Below are positions 49,280-58,769 of a stretch of 64,000 nt of DNA, piece by piece. The number at the start of each line of letters is the position of its first letter. Positions within the stretch are counted from its first letter, which is position 1. The notes below the pieces were generated by a model. That model was not told where the DNA came from. It ran no database searches and worked only from the letters and a program-made list of their open reading frames with translations. Source of the DNA: JAUIIK01 sp963709995 (GTDB lineage Bacteria > Chloroflexota > Chloroflexia > Thermomicrobiales > CFX8); assembly GCA_963709995.1 (NCBI GenBank), contig CAVPYN010000010.1:1-64000 (forward strand), written 5' to 3'. Position numbers and translations under genes: made by a program.

Positions 49280-50494
49280 CTACCAGCCATACCAGTCGGA
49301 CATCTGGCCGTCGGTGACGAGCTGCTCGCCGCCAACGAAGACGTGGACGATGTTGCCGAGGGCGGTGATGTCTTCGAGCGGATTGCCGTCGACGACGATC
49401 AGATCGGCATATTTGCCTGCCTCGACCGTTCCCATATCCGCATCTTGGCCGCGCAGTTCAGCGCCATTGATCGTCAGCATCTGGATGACGTCCAGCGGTG
49501 TCTGGACAACGCCATACTCGAGTAGCGTCTCCATCTCGGGCACGATGACATCGTGCTCCACACAGGGACTTCCCGCGTCGGTGCCGAAGGCGAACTTGAC
49601 GCCAACCTCGTGCATTTCGATCAGCGGATCGGTGCGCGGCGCAGCCGCCCAGCGTGCTTTGCGTGCTTCCACGACGTCATCCGGCATGCCACGCTCGGGT
49701 CCACGGTTCGTCTGGAGGATGAACGGCGAATTCGTCGGCACGACGAAGATCCCTCCTTCAGCGATCATCTCCATCACTTCGCGCTCGCATGGGCCGCCAT
49801 GCTCGATCGAGTCGAAGCCTGCTTCGACGACGTTGCGAATCGCCTGGGGGATCGTCGCGTGGGTCGTGATCTTCATACCCAGCGTGTGCGCCTCGTCAAC
49901 CGCCGCCTTGAGCTCGTCCAACGTGAATTGGGGCGTGTGCTCGCTGGCCATGATCTTGATGATGTCAGCTCCGCGCTTGTACTGCTCGCGGACGGCCTTG
50001 CGCACCCCATCGACGCCGTCCACCTCATAACCACACCACCAGGTGTGGCCGCCGGTGATCATCAACGCCTGACCGGCAATCTCCAGGCGTGGCCCCTTGA
50101 CCAACCCCCGTTCGAGCGCCTCCTTCGCATCGAAGCCACTATTGTTCATCCCGAGATCGCGGATCGACGTCAATCCGACCTTCACTGACTTACGCAGGTT
50201 CGCGTAGGCCTTGATCGCATTGAAGCCATCTCCGTCGATCAGCGCCTGGTCTTTGAGAATCCCCTGGGGTCCACCATCCCAGCCCATGCCGCTCCAGCCA
50301 AGATGAACGTGATTGTTGGACAAACCGGGGAGGATCGTTTTGCCGGCGACGTCGATGCGTTCGACGTCGCTCGCGAGATTGCCGGCATCACCTACAGTGT
50401 CGATGCGGTCGCCATCGATCAAGACATCCTGGACTGTGGCGCTGCCGGTTCGGACGTCAATGACCGTCCCACCAGTGAGTATCTTTCTGACCAT
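49280..50494 (-). CDS. Metal-dependent amidohydrolase (imidazolonepropionase-like)
   Basis: About 404 residues from the ATG at 50494. The HxH motif is in ILPGLSNNHVHLGW; later metal ligands are in IKIMASEHTPQF, KITTHATIPQAI, FDSIEHGGPC and AFGTDAGSP. This is the AdeC/HutI-like cluster of amidohydrolases, which includes Xaa-Pro dipeptidase-like and dihydroorotase-like enzymes. Cytosolic, no signal. Substrate unknown. The gene is flanked on the far side by a REP-like element (50546-50642). Confidence 0.92.
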   Translation of the reverse strand: MVRKILTGGTVIDVRTGSATVQDVLIDGDRIDTVGDAGNLASDVERIDVAGKTILPGLSNNHVHLGWSGMGWDGGPQGILKDQALIDGDGFNAIKAYANLRKSVKVGLTSIRDLGMNNSGFDAKEALERGLVKGPRLEIAGQALMITGGHTWWCGYEVDGVDGVRKAVREQYKRGADIIKIMASEHTPQFTLDELKAAVDEAHTLGMKITTHATIPQAIRNVVEAGFDSIEHGGPCEREVMEMIAEGGIFVVPTNSPFILQTNRGPERGMPDDVVEARKARWAAAPRTDPLIEMHEVGVKFAFGTDAGSPCVEHDVIVPEMETLLEYGVVQTPLDVIQMLTINGAELRGQDADMGTVEAGKYADLIVVDGNPLEDITALGNIVHVFVGGEQLVTDGQMSDWYGW

Positions 50495-50545
50495 CTCGTT
50501 CACCCCGGTATCTAGTCTCTCGACGAAATCTTCCAATAAACCCGC

Positions 50546-50642
50546 GTAGAGGCGCGCCGCTGGCGCGTCTCGGGATCAGCCCTCTCGATGGCCGATGCAG
50601 CAAACGCACGAAAGACGGTGACGCGCCGCGGCACGTCTCTAC
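50546..50642. repeat. Dispersed REP-like element, copy 4
   Basis: 97 bp, filling the gap between the amidohydrolase and the NHL gene. Left half: GTAGAGGCGCGCCGC then TGGCGCGTCTCGGG; right half: ACGCGCCGCGGCACG then TCTCTAC, inverted. It is the best-preserved copy. Confidence 0.8.
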
Positions 50643-50648
50643 AATGCG

Positions 50649-51528
50649 CTAATCCCTGACGCGTGTGAACTTCGAGACGCGCTGCCCTTCGAGCACCTCG
50701 CCAACGTACATCGAACCTTCAGAGTCCAGCGCCACGCTGTGCGGCGCAAAGAAGTTGCCCGGCTCGGTGTTGCGTTCGCCGCCGACGCGGGCGATCAGGT
50801 GATCGTCCTGATCGAAAATCGCGACCCGGCCCTGCAGTTCGGGCACATAGCGAATGCCTTCATCGTCAACGATGATGTCGCCAGGCTGGCGCAGGCCGGT
50901 GATCTTGCCAAGATAGTCGCCGGTCAGGTCGAAGCGCTGAATACGCCAGTTCTCCCGGTCACAGACGTAAACATTTCGGCTGTCCATCGCGATCGATCAC
51001 ACGAGCGCCGTGCGGTAGATGGAACTGGCCGGGGCCAACGCCCGGCGTGCCCCAGGATCGAATGTGTTCTCCCTTTGAGTTGAATTGATGCACTCTGGCA
51101 TTGCCGTAGCCATCGGCTACATAGATATCCCCATTTGGCGCGACGCCAGCGTCAGTCGGCAGGTTGAAGTAGCCCATCGAATCGGCGGGCTGGTCCGGCG
51201 TCCCGATCGTCCAGACCGGGTTGCCGTCAAGGTCGGTGCGACTCACCGTGTGCCGGTTGCGATCGGTGACAATCAGGTAGTCGCCATCATCGTCGCTGGC
51301 GATCGTGACGCCGTGGATGTCCTTCCAGTGGTCATTCTTCGCCCAGGAGCCGAGGTAACCGCCATCCTTGTCGAAGATGAGCGGCGAACTCTCCTTGCGG
51401 TGAAAGATGTACACACGGTCCTCTGAATCGACGATGATTTCGACAACCTGACCAAGATCCTGCCCCTCGGGCATATCCGGCCAGTTCTCCACATACTCGT
51501 ACTGTCTGATCCCGCCGCCGGAGGTCAT
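50649..51528 (-). CDS. NHL-repeat protein 3, frameshifted
   Basis: A soluble beta-propeller of about 290 residues without signal peptide. Part 1 has VDSEDRVYIFHRKESSPLI, DIHGVTIASDDDGDYLIVTD and VAPNGDIYVADGYGNARVHQ, ending at PGQFHLPHGARV; part 2, in another frame from about 50990, has MDSRNVYVCDRENWRIQRFD and PGDIIVDDEG. Together they make six NHL blades, like peptidylglycine lyase-type propellers. The frame break near 50990-51000 lies between the two parts. The start has GGAAGGGG upstream. Confidence 0.85.
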
Positions 51529-51544
51529 CTCGCGCCCCTTCCGT

Positions 51545-51576
51545 TAACCTTTTGCACATGTAACCTGTTGCACATG
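51545..51576. repeat. Tandem 16-bp repeat upstream of the NHL gene
   Basis: TAACCTTTTGCACATG followed directly by TAACCTGTTGCACATG (one difference). It lies 17-48 nt upstream of the minus-strand NHL start and about 115 nt upstream of the plus-strand ABC gene. Possibly an operator or a local duplication. Confidence 0.65.
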
Positions 51577-51689
51577 GCCTAAGCCGGGTCAGTCTAGCAC
51601 CGGCCAACGGTATAGAACACTGATGGGGCTGGCGCGTGGTAGGCTCGCCCACGTGATCCGATTCAGCCTGGGACGGTGGCATCCGATAC

Positions 51690-52859
51690 ATGGCTAGCGC
51701 TCGATTTGAAGAGGTCACGCGCAGATTCGAAGAGTCCACGGCGCTTGAAGATTTCAGCCTCGACATCGCCGAGGGTGAGTTTCTAGTTCTCGTCGGGCCA
51801 TCTGGCTGCGGCAAGACAACAGCGTTGCGCTGCCTGTCGGGCCTCGACGAACCTGACGCCGGTCGAGTCTATATCGGGGATGTCGACGTCACCTACGTCG
51901 AACCGGCCGACCGCGATGTCGCGATGGTCTTTCAAAACTACGCGCTCTACCCATACCTGTCCGTCTTCGACAACATCGCGTTTCCATTGAAGATGCGCAA
52001 GGTAAAGAAGCAGGAACGACGCGAACGTGTCCTCGCCGTTGCGGAGATGCTTGATATCCAGGCGCTGCTGAATCGCAAACCGCGAGAGTTGTCGGGTGGA
52101 CAACGTCAACGCGTGGCTCTGGGACGGGCGATCGTGCGCGATCCAAAAGTCTTTCTAATGGATGAGCCACTATCGAATCTCGATGCCCAGCTTCGCGGTC
52201 AGACGAGGACCGAGTTGATCAGGCTCCAGCGCGATCTCGGCACGACGACCATTTATGTCACCCACGATCAGGTCGAAGCGATGACGATGGGCCATCGCAT
52301 GGCCGTGCTGCTCGATGGGTGCCTGCAACAGGTGGCAACTCCGCTCCAGATTTACGACAGACCGGCGAATCTCTTCGTTGCTCGATTCGTTGGCAACCCG
52401 CCGATGAACATCCTCGACGCGAAGATTGATCGTGTCCGCCGGGTTCTGGTAACACCGTTCGGAACGCTGGCTTTGAACGAGGACCTGTTGAAAGCAGTGA
52501 GCGGTCTCGACACCGTTGTCGCCGGCGCGCGGCCCGAAGACGCGAAGCTCGTGCCCCCAGGTTCGCCGTTTCACAACGACATTCATCTTAGGCTGGTGGT
52601 CAACGTCATCGAAGCGTTGGGAAGTGAGACGCATGTGGCGAGCATCGACGGGCTGCGGGCACGGCTGCCGGATAATGTACGCCCGGCGCTCGATGAAGCA
52701 CTGTCGGTCTCTTTTCCACCAGATCAACTTCACCTCTTCGACTCATCAACCGGCCTCCGGATTCCAGTCCGGGAGTCAAAGGGCACAACACGCCAGCATG
52801 ATACCCGGCCCGCGACCGACAATATGCCCGTGAACCGCCGGGCTGGCATCGCGGACTGA
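51690..52859 (+). CDS. ABC transporter ATP-binding protein, sugar (MalK/UgpC) type
   Basis: 389 residues. Walker A GPSGCGKTT at 36-44, Q-loop in VFQNYALYPYLSVFDN, signature LSGGQ at 134-138, Walker B VFLMDEP at 154-160 and the H-switch in YVTHDQVEAMTM. The C-terminal regulatory (TOBE) domain (about 235-350) is the MalK/UgpC type. The gene is an orphan here: no permease or binding protein is adjacent, so it may energise several sugar importers from a distance. The ATG is at 51690. Confidence 0.93.
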   Translation: MASARFEEVTRRFEESTALEDFSLDIAEGEFLVLVGPSGCGKTTALRCLSGLDEPDAGRVYIGDVDVTYVEPADRDVAMVFQNYALYPYLSVFDNIAFPLKMRKVKKQERRERVLAVAEMLDIQALLNRKPRELSGGQRQRVALGRAIVRDPKVFLMDEPLSNLDAQLRGQTRTELIRLQRDLGTTTIYVTHDQVEAMTMGHRMAVLLDGCLQQVATPLQIYDRPANLFVARFVGNPPMNILDAKIDRVRRVLVTPFGTLALNEDLLKAVSGLDTVVAGARPEDAKLVPPGSPFHNDIHLRLVVNVIEALGSETHVASIDGLRARLPDNVRPALDEALSVSFPPDQLHLFDSSTGLRIPVRESKGTTRQHDTRPATDNMPVNRRAGIAD

Positions 52860-52913
52860 CGCATCACAACCTGCTCGTCATCGATACAGCCCTACTGGTG
52901 TCCAGGACGGTTG

Positions 52914-54668
52914 CTAGCTCAACCCATCGAGCAGTTCGGCGGCCTGCGCGAGCGCATCGTGTATTCGATTGTGCTGCCGGACCAGGCTCGTCCGGAGGAA
53001 GCGATAGGCGTCGCTCTCCGGGTCCAACAAGGCAAGCTCCCGCGCTGGCGCAAGTCCGGGCAACACCGGTAGTTGCAGCGCCGGATCAAATTCGTACGGT
53101 CCATCGATCGTGAACAGCGCAGGATTGATCACCCTTGTCACCTTCAGCAATGTGGCATTGTGGGCGTCAACATCAACTGGCGCTAGCCGGGCCGCCCGTT
53201 CGGCGGCAGCGCGATAGCGTTCGGCAGCCGCGAGCAAATCCGACAAGTCGAGGTGTTCACCTGACGCCTCCTGGTAGCTAGCAAGCTGGCTCAGAAAATC
53301 TCCGGCCGAAGGGATGAAGTTGTATGGGTGAAGTTCCGGACGGCACATCCGGGCAACAATGGTGACGTAGATCCGCACGTCATCGGCGAGAATCTCCGGG
53401 TCTGCCTTGTCAAGGGTGTCTTCGGGAGAGTGCCACCAGTAGGCCCCGCCACACCCTCCGACCGCCTTGCGATCGGGATGGTCGACCGGCAGCATGCGGA
53501 ATGCGCCGAGACTCGGCAAGCCCACTCCGAGAAACGATTGGTCGCCGGCTTTCAGCGGTCGACGGATGTTCGGATCCTGGCCCGAAAGCTGCCGCACGAC
53601 CGCTCCGGTGATATGTTCGATCTCGCCCATGTTGTAGCGACAGTCCCAGATCTCCGTCTCTCGCACCCCGGGGGAATCGATGTTCAAGTAACCAAGACAG
53701 TTCTGGCGGAGGTCCATGAAATGCGTGTCGACGTACCAGGTAGACCCCGAGTAGCGTCCCGTCGAATGACCGGGCCACCAGCAGAACCGCACCCCGTAGT
53801 GCAAACCATCCTTCTGCTCGTTGAGCACCCTTGCCATCTCGATGAGCGCCGCGTCACCGGTTGCGTTGTCGGTGATGCCCTCATACCAGGAGTCGATGTG
53901 CGCGCCCACGAGCAGGAAGCGTTCGTTCCCGTTATCGGAGGCTGGCCGCACATTGGCAACCGCCAGCGGCACGCTCCGCCAGCGAGTATCGACGTTCGAG
54001 ACCATCCGGACGCAAACGGGACCGGACTGGCACATCGCAGCCAATTTCTCGCCGTCAGCGTTGTTCAGTCCGAGCGCCGGTATGCCGGGAATCCGTTTTG
54101 CGGACTCAGGCGTGGGCGTGCCCCAGACGCTGGTCGCGATCATCTCATGGACCACCGGCTCATCGGAGGGCCAGATATGGATGTGGCCCAGCGCGCCGCG
54201 CTCTTCGGCGCGACGGATGCCATCCGGCCCGCCGTCCATTGTCAGCACGATCTTTTGGCTGACATCGAGACCGCTGTAATCCGCTTCAACCGCACGGTGG
54301 CTAAAGATCATCGCGCCGGCTTCCGGACGTTCAAAGGGCACATACACCAGTTCGGCGCGTACGCCGCCATCCGGTGTCTGCGCCCCGAAGGACCGCGTTC
54401 GGACGTGGAAACGCTCGACAACCTCTCCACGCTCGTTCAAGAGATCGAGTTCACCCGGACCCGGAAGTGAGATGAGCGACTCGAAGTCAAGGATTTCAGA
54501 GTCGATCCCGTATTCATCCATTCTCCCTTTGATATAGCGCGCAGCTTCCCATTCATCCTCGGTTCCCGAATCGCGAAACAGGTGGCTAAACCGTTCGAGG
54601 TGGCCGGCAAGGGGACCAGACGAAACCTGAGAGCGCAGAATTTCCTCATAGTTTGCTGTGTTACTCAA
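52914..54668 (-). CDS. M28-family metallopeptidase with PA domain
   Basis: About 585 residues from TTG at 54668 with AAGGGAG upstream; the longer frame overlaps the tag gene. A PA-like insert (about 130-230) precedes an M28 zinc core: the His of VGAHIDSWYEGITDNATG, the Asp and Glu region near CWWPGHSTGRYSG, and HSPEDTLDK with the last His. No signal peptide is evident, so a cytoplasmic aminopeptidase is likely. The C-terminal 100 residues are helical. It is the last gene of the AroM-tag-M28 run. Confidence 0.87.
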   Translation of the reverse strand: MSNTANYEEILRSQVSSGPLAGHLERFSHLFRDSGTEDEWEAARYIKGRMDEYGIDSEILDFESLISLPGPGELDLLNERGEVVERFHVRTRSFGAQTPDGGVRAELVYVPFERPEAGAMIFSHRAVEADYSGLDVSQKIVLTMDGGPDGIRRAEERGALGHIHIWPSDEPVVHEMIATSVWGTPTPESAKRIPGIPALGLNNADGEKLAAMCQSGPVCVRMVSNVDTRWRSVPLAVANVRPASDNGNERFLLVGAHIDSWYEGITDNATGDAALIEMARVLNEQKDGLHYGVRFCWWPGHSTGRYSGSTWYVDTHFMDLRQNCLGYLNIDSPGVRETEIWDCRYNMGEIEHITGAVVRQLSGQDPNIRRPLKAGDQSFLGVGLPSLGAFRMLPVDHPDRKAVGGCGGAYWWHSPEDTLDKADPEILADDVRIYVTIVARMCRPELHPYNFIPSAGDFLSQLASYQEASGEHLDLSDLLAAAERYRAAAERAARLAPVDVDAHNATLLKVTRVINPALFTIDGPYEFDPALQLPVLPGLAPARELALLDPESDAYRFLRTSLVRQHNRIHDALAQAAELLDGLS

Positions 54669-54687
54669 CGTTTCTCCCTTTCCCGGT

Positions 54688-55278
54688 TCATATCGGGCGA
54701 CCAATTCGCGCGACTTCTTCCCATCGATAGCATCTGGCGAGATGATCGTTGACTAGTCCGGCTGCCTGCATGAACGCGTAACATATCGTCGGCCCGACGA
54801 ACCGGAATCCCCGCCGCTTTAGCTCTTTGCTCATGGCTTCTGAAACGGCCGTCGCGGCAGGAACCTCTTCGGTTGTCTGCCAACGGTTCTGTACCGGCTC
54901 GCCATCGACGAACGACCAGATGAACTCTGAAAAGGTACTTCCAGAATCTTCCAGATCGAGGTAGGCCTGGGCATTCCCGACCGTTGCCCGGATCTTCGCT
55001 TGATTGCGAACGATGCGCTCATCGAGCCGGAGCGCCTGAATCCGATCCTCGTTGTACCCGGCAATTTTCACTGGATCGAAAGCGTCAAATGCCGCGCGAT
55101 AGCCGTCACGCTTGCGGAGTATCGTGATCCAGCTGAGTCCTGCCTGGGCGCCTTCGAGGATCAGTAACTCGAACAGCCTCCGGCTGTCGCGAAGCGGGAC
55201 GCCCCACTCCCGGTCATGATAGTCCCGGTAGAGTGGATCCTCGCCCACCCACCCGCAGCGGTTGAGGGCGCCAGTCAT
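54688..55278 (-). CDS. tag: DNA-3-methyladenine glycosylase I
   Basis: 196 residues from ATG at 55278. It begins NRCGWVGEDPLYRDYHDREWG with the conserved Cys of the Tag zinc site, then LFELLILEGAQAGLSW, KREGYR-like FDPVKIAGYNEDRI and SKELKRRGFRFVGPTICYAF with LVNDHLARC at the end. Tag removes 3-methyladenine from alkylated DNA. The gene lies 8 nt after AroM and 20 nt before the M28 start. Confidence 0.95.
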   Translation of the reverse strand: MTGALNRCGWVGEDPLYRDYHDREWGVPLRDSRRLFELLILEGAQAGLSWITILRKRDGYRAAFDAFDPVKIAGYNEDRIQALRLDERIVRNQAKIRATVGNAQAYLDLEDSGSTFSEFIWSFVDGEPVQNRWQTTEEVPAATAVSEAMSKELKRRGFRFVGPTICYAFMQAAGLVNDHLARCYRWEEVARIGRPI

Positions 55279-55285
55279 CTGGCGA

Positions 55286-56011
55286 CTACCCGGCCGCCAG
55301 GGCATCGGCGGTCACGGCCGCCGGCAGGAGCTCAGCGACCACCCGCGCCAGCAGCGATTGCGCCAGAATGACCGGAACGCCAGCGCTTTCTGCTACAACC
55401 GATCGCATCGCCTCATCCATCCCGACACAGGTCATCCAGATCAATTCGGCGCCAGCGGCGCGCAGATGCTCGCCCGCGAGGCGCGCGCCCTGGAGCCGGT
55501 CGAGACCGGAGTACGGCGAGGCGGATGTGACAACGGCTTCGATCCCACGCTCCGCGTATCGTTGCTGCTCCCGCTCGACCTGTCCAGCATCCGGTTTGAT
55601 GATTCCGAGTTTGCGGCCCTTCGCAAGCGCCCCGATGATGGCCGGGAAGAGTTGGCCGGGATTGACGATGAGCCGTGGTGAGCGCAGCGCCGACCAATCC
55701 GCGCCACAGAGAATGACCAACATAGTGGCTCCGGCTGAGTCGATCGCGGCGTCGGCCTTTGCCTGCATCTCTGGCAGGATGAGCTCGTGAGAAAGAAGGA
55801 CGGAGGAATCATCTCGAAGGCGGGTAACGATTCCGACCTCTCCGGGACGAGCAGCATACGCATGAATCTGCTCGCGGCTCATGCCATCCAACGCGCCGAA
55901 TTCAACGATATCAACCTCTTCCGGCAAGATTCTCCGCATAGCAGGAACAACGTCGTCCCGTGGAGTCTGGCCAATCGTGATAGTCGCGATCGTCGTTCGC
56001 GAGTTGTTCAT
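55286..56011 (-). CDS. AroM-family protein
   Basis: 241 residues from ATG at 56011, preceded by AAGGAACAGTAC. The N-terminus is TIATITIGQTPRDDVVPAM, the AroM signature, followed by VEFGALDGMSREQI, LVILCGADW, LIVNPGQLFPAIIGALAKG and IWMTCVGMDEAMRS. AroM proteins have unknown function; some resemble Asp/Glu/hydantoin racemases with two active Cys, and Cys occurs here in ILCGADW and MTCVGMD at equivalent places. No shikimate genes are near. Confidence 0.88.
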   Translation of the reverse strand: MNNSRTTIATITIGQTPRDDVVPAMRRILPEEVDIVEFGALDGMSREQIHAYAARPGEVGIVTRLRDDSSVLLSHELILPEMQAKADAAIDSAGATMLVILCGADWSALRSPRLIVNPGQLFPAIIGALAKGRKLGIIKPDAGQVEREQQRYAERGIEAVVTSASPYSGLDRLQGARLAGEHLRAAGAELIWMTCVGMDEAMRSVVAESAGVPVILAQSLLARVVAELLPAAVTADALAAG

Positions 56012-56179
56012 GTACTGTTCCTTTGCCGTTTGTGGTGTGACAAAATAGCTAGCGGATTCTTCGCCGATCATAGACGAAATGAGCCCGGCTCTCCAGATTG
56101 GCGCCGGGATTGCGGCCCAATAGTCTGGAAACCTGAGTGCAACAACGATAAGCTACAGGCTGAAAGGAGATTGTGAAAT

Positions 56180-56641
56180 ATGAAACGAAACCGTCTCTTC
56201 ATGATCCTGTCTCTCGCGGCGATCCTGGTCCTTCTCCTCGCCGCTTGCGGGGATGACGACGACGCGGATCCGACGGCGACCTCGCCTTCCGCTGGCGGCC
56301 CGCCAACGGAGACGCGAGCTACCGGAGGTGGTGGAACCGGTGGTGGCGGAGACGAGCTCGCCGCCATGGGCGAAGAGATCTACAACGCTCAAGGCTGCGT
56401 TGGCTGCCATTCAACCGACGGATCGGCGAACGTCGGCCCGACCTGGCAGGGCTTGTGGGGTAGTGAAGTAACGCTCGAAGACGGCTCAACGGTGACGGCC
56501 GACGAAGATTACATCACCAACTCAATCCGCAATCCAAATGATCAGGTTCATGAAGGCTTTCAGCCGATCATGCCAGCGTATCCAAACCTGAGTGATGAAG
56601 ATATTGCGGCACTCATCGCCTTCATGCAGACCCTATCCTAG
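56180..56641 (+). CDS. Lipoprotein cytochrome c
   Basis: 153 residues. A lipobox (LAAC, Cys23) after a hydrophobic signal, a Gly/Thr-rich linker (about 30-58), then a cytochrome c domain with the haem motif CVGCH at 73-77 and the Met ligand in GFQPIMPAYPNLSDEDI. Probably an electron carrier anchored to the outer face of the membrane. It is followed by a clear terminator. No oxidase or dehydrogenase genes are adjacent. Confidence 0.93.
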   Translation: MKRNRLFMILSLAAILVLLLAACGDDDDADPTATSPSAGGPPTETRATGGGGTGGGGDELAAMGEEIYNAQGCVGCHSTDGSANVGPTWQGLWGSEVTLEDGSTVTADEDYITNSIRNPNDQVHEGFQPIMPAYPNLSDEDIAALIAFMQTLS

Positions 56642-56665
56642 GGCTCGCCGAAGGCGAATCGAAAG

Positions 56666-56692
56666 CGGCGGGGGGTTGTAAAGCCCCCGCCG
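56666..56692 (+). terminator. Terminator after the cytochrome c gene
   Basis: CGGCGGGGG, loop TTGTAAAG region, CCCCCGCCG, followed by TTCGTTGG. About 25 nt after the cytochrome stop. Confidence 0.8.
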
Positions 56693-56991
56693 TTCGTTGG
56701 ACCGCGAATCTATAACGGCTGACTCATGATCGACCTCAAATTGCCTGTTGGCCCACTCACCGGAACAGCAGAATGACTGCGGCGATGCAAGCAGGAAACG
56801 CGGATTCCCGGTCCGGCAGTCGGGCAGCTACAAGAACACGCGCCTCACGATCCTGCCTACGGCGCCATTGCTGAGGATGTTAACTTCTATTCCTGGCGCT
56901 CTTGTACGGGAGGGCCTCATCCCCATCTTTCACCCATCTGGCTCACGATGCGTTGGAAGCTTCGCGGAATCTGCGAGCAATGATCACCCCA

Positions 56992-57018
56992 TAGAGCCAC
57001 GCCGGTGGCGCGGCTCTA
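56992..57018. repeat. REP-like hairpin related to the dispersed elements
   Basis: TAGAGCCACGCC, loop GGT, GGCGCGGCTCTA. The design matches one half of the dispersed elements (TAGAG, CGCC/GGCG stem), with CCA or GCG in place of ACG. It is in the 490-nt gap between cytochrome c and the monooxygenase-like gene, where nothing else is seen. Confidence 0.6.
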
Positions 57019-57135
57019 CCTACCTCTTGGGATGATCACAAGTCAGATTATCCGGCGCGTTGGCCCGTATGGTGAAACCGGATAAGATGTGACCACCAGC
57101 GCCTTATAGTCGGTACTCAATGAACGGACGCAAAC

Positions 57136-57480
57136 ATGATCGCAGCTCTGATCACCTTCAAACTGTCGTCGCCGGCGAGCCTGGCCGAAGCCACGGAGAA
57201 ATTCGAATCCACCGCGCCAAACTACCGCGGCCTGGACCACCTGATCTCAAAGGCGTACATACGAAGCGAGGATGGAACCATCGTCGGCGGTTTCTATGTC
57301 TGGGATTCGCGCGAGGCAGCCGAAGCAGTCTATGCGGGAGACTGGGAAGACCGGGTGACGGCGGTCTATGGCGTGGCGCCCGAACTGATCTACTTCGACG
57401 TGCCGGTGCTGATCACTAATGAACCGGTCCCGGCTCGATGTCGCCGGGACCGGTTCATGTCATCCTTGTCTGAACCTTGA
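57136..57480 (+). CDS. YdhR-like/ABM-superfamily small protein
   Basis: 114 residues. The pattern ITFKLSSPASLAEATEKFES, APNYRGLDHLISKAYIRSED, GGFYVWDSREAAEAVYAGDW and PELIYFDVPVLI fits YdhR-like ferredoxin-fold proteins, which may be heme- or quinone-related monooxygenases; function is unproven. The family usually ends just after the YFDVP strand, so the last 15-18 residues are an extension and contain a strong hairpin in the DNA (57422-57455). Confidence 0.82.
   Translation: MIAALITFKLSSPASLAEATEKFESTAPNYRGLDHLISKAYIRSEDGTIVGGFYVWDSREAAEAVYAGDWEDRVTAVYGVAPELIYFDVPVLITNEPVPARCRRDRFMSSLSEP
57422..57455 (+). terminator. Strong hairpin within the 3' end of the YdhR-like gene
   Basis: AACCGGTCCCGGC, 8-nt loop, then GCCGGGACCGGTT, a 13-bp perfect stem. 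It lies inside the reading frame, 25 nt before its stop, so the frame may be an artificial extension past the true end, or the terminator is coded through. A weak T-run follows (GTTCATGTCATCC). Confidence 0.5.
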
Positions 57481-57564
57481 CCCTGTCAGCCCTACGTTGA
57501 CGGTTGGGCCCGATTCACCTGTTCACGGAGGCGTTTCACTGCTGCCTCATCTCTCGATAGACGG

Positions 57565-58755
57565 TTACTCGACGAGCCGCATCGGCTCGAACGTCGAATC
57601 CATGTTGCCGAAGATGCTCCAGTTGCTGCCATTGAGCTTGACGGCCCAGGCGATAATCGTGCCATTGAGTCTGAATCCCGAACTGCCATTGATATCGACC
57701 TGACCACCCTGGGTAGTGCCGGTTGGGCGGCGATTGTAGATCATGCCCTCCCAGGTTCCACCAACTGGATCCAGCTCCAGCGCCGGAAAGTTCGTCGCTT
57801 CGGAGTAGAAGAGAACCCCGTTCTTATAGGCGGTGAAATTCGTGTTCGTTCCGCCGATATCGATTCGATTGGCGCGGAAGGTCACGTTGCCACTGACGCC
57901 GTTCTCCTGCATGAAGAGCTTGTTGCTACCGTCGTAGCAGATGACGCCCGGCTTGAGCTGCTTCTTGGGCAACATCGTGCCATCAACCCACCAGTTGCCG
58001 TCGCGTTCCAGATTCGGGTCCGAACCGAGGTTGTAGGTACACGGGAAGTCGGACTTCACGTAAACCACCGGCCAGTCCTGCCAGGCGTCGGGTTCCAGCT
58101 CGATCCCCGGGTTGCTTCCGGTCATGCTCACATGCGGCGTGCAATCGGTCCAGCCGTCTGATGGATACGCGGGAGCACCGACCTTGTAGGTCATGTCACC
58201 GGTCACCGTGTTGCCGCTGCCAGGGAAAGTGATTCCAGAGTTCGAGTGGACGCTGCCATCAACCGTGATCCCGTTGCCGTTCCAGGTGATCGTGCCCGTC
58301 CAGCAGTGTGTGTCCTTCTTGCCGAACACGGCCAATCCAGCGTTTATCTCATGCGAGGCGACGGATCGAGCCGACACCGTGGCGGATGACAATCCGAGCA
58401 CTGGCATAAAGAAGAGGCCGACGTCCTGGGTGATCGCAACTTCGATCTTGTTGTCATCGCCATCATACGGGGCGGTAATCGCGACTTCGCTGCCCGAATA
58501 CCCGTTTTGAGCGGCGATATCGCTGGCGACGCTTGACGCCGCGCCCATGTTATCTGGCAGCTGGCTTGCGCCTGCCAGGGCGGCCAGGTCGGCAGCGCTT
58601 TGGATCTCACGCCGGGCCTGGAAGAGATTCGCGGTATCGATGCCGATTCCCATCATGCCAACGAGCACCGGCAGCAACAGGGCGAACAGCACCATCACCT
58701 GACCCCGGGAGTTCCGCACCCCTCGCACGCGGTCGATCACAGACTGCTTACTCAC
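57565..58755 (-). CDS. TadG-like secreted protein with beta-solenoid-like body (paralogue C)
   Basis: 396 residues. N-terminal GQVMVLFALLLPVLVGMMGI followed by GIDTANLFQARREIQSAADL, the usual TadG-like entry. The middle is a globular beta domain; the latter half has NGNGITVDGSVHSNSGITF, VTFRANRIDIGGTNTNFTAY and DINGSSGFRLNGTIIAWAVK as solenoid-like strands, ending MRLVE. The sequence is diverged from A and B except at the two ends. It forms module 2 with the two TadE genes upstream. Confidence 0.8.
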   Translation of the reverse strand: MSKQSVIDRVRGVRNSRGQVMVLFALLLPVLVGMMGIGIDTANLFQARREIQSAADLAALAGASQLPDNMGAASSVASDIAAQNGYSGSEVAITAPYDGDDNKIEVAITQDVGLFFMPVLGLSSATVSARSVASHEINAGLAVFGKKDTHCWTGTITWNGNGITVDGSVHSNSGITFPGSGNTVTGDMTYKVGAPAYPSDGWTDCTPHVSMTGSNPGIELEPDAWQDWPVVYVKSDFPCTYNLGSDPNLERDGNWWVDGTMLPKKQLKPGVICYDGSNKLFMQENGVSGNVTFRANRIDIGGTNTNFTAYKNGVLFYSEATNFPALELDPVGGTWEGMIYNRRPTGTTQGGQVDINGSSGFRLNGTIIAWAVKLNGSNWSIFGNMDSTFEPMRLVE

Positions 58756-58769
58756 GGTTCACCTCAATC

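Noticed and set aside
53328..54470. A 380-codon plus-strand frame opposite the M28 peptidase
   Set aside because: Composition and motifs fit the minus-strand peptidase; the plus-strand product has no recognisable domain.
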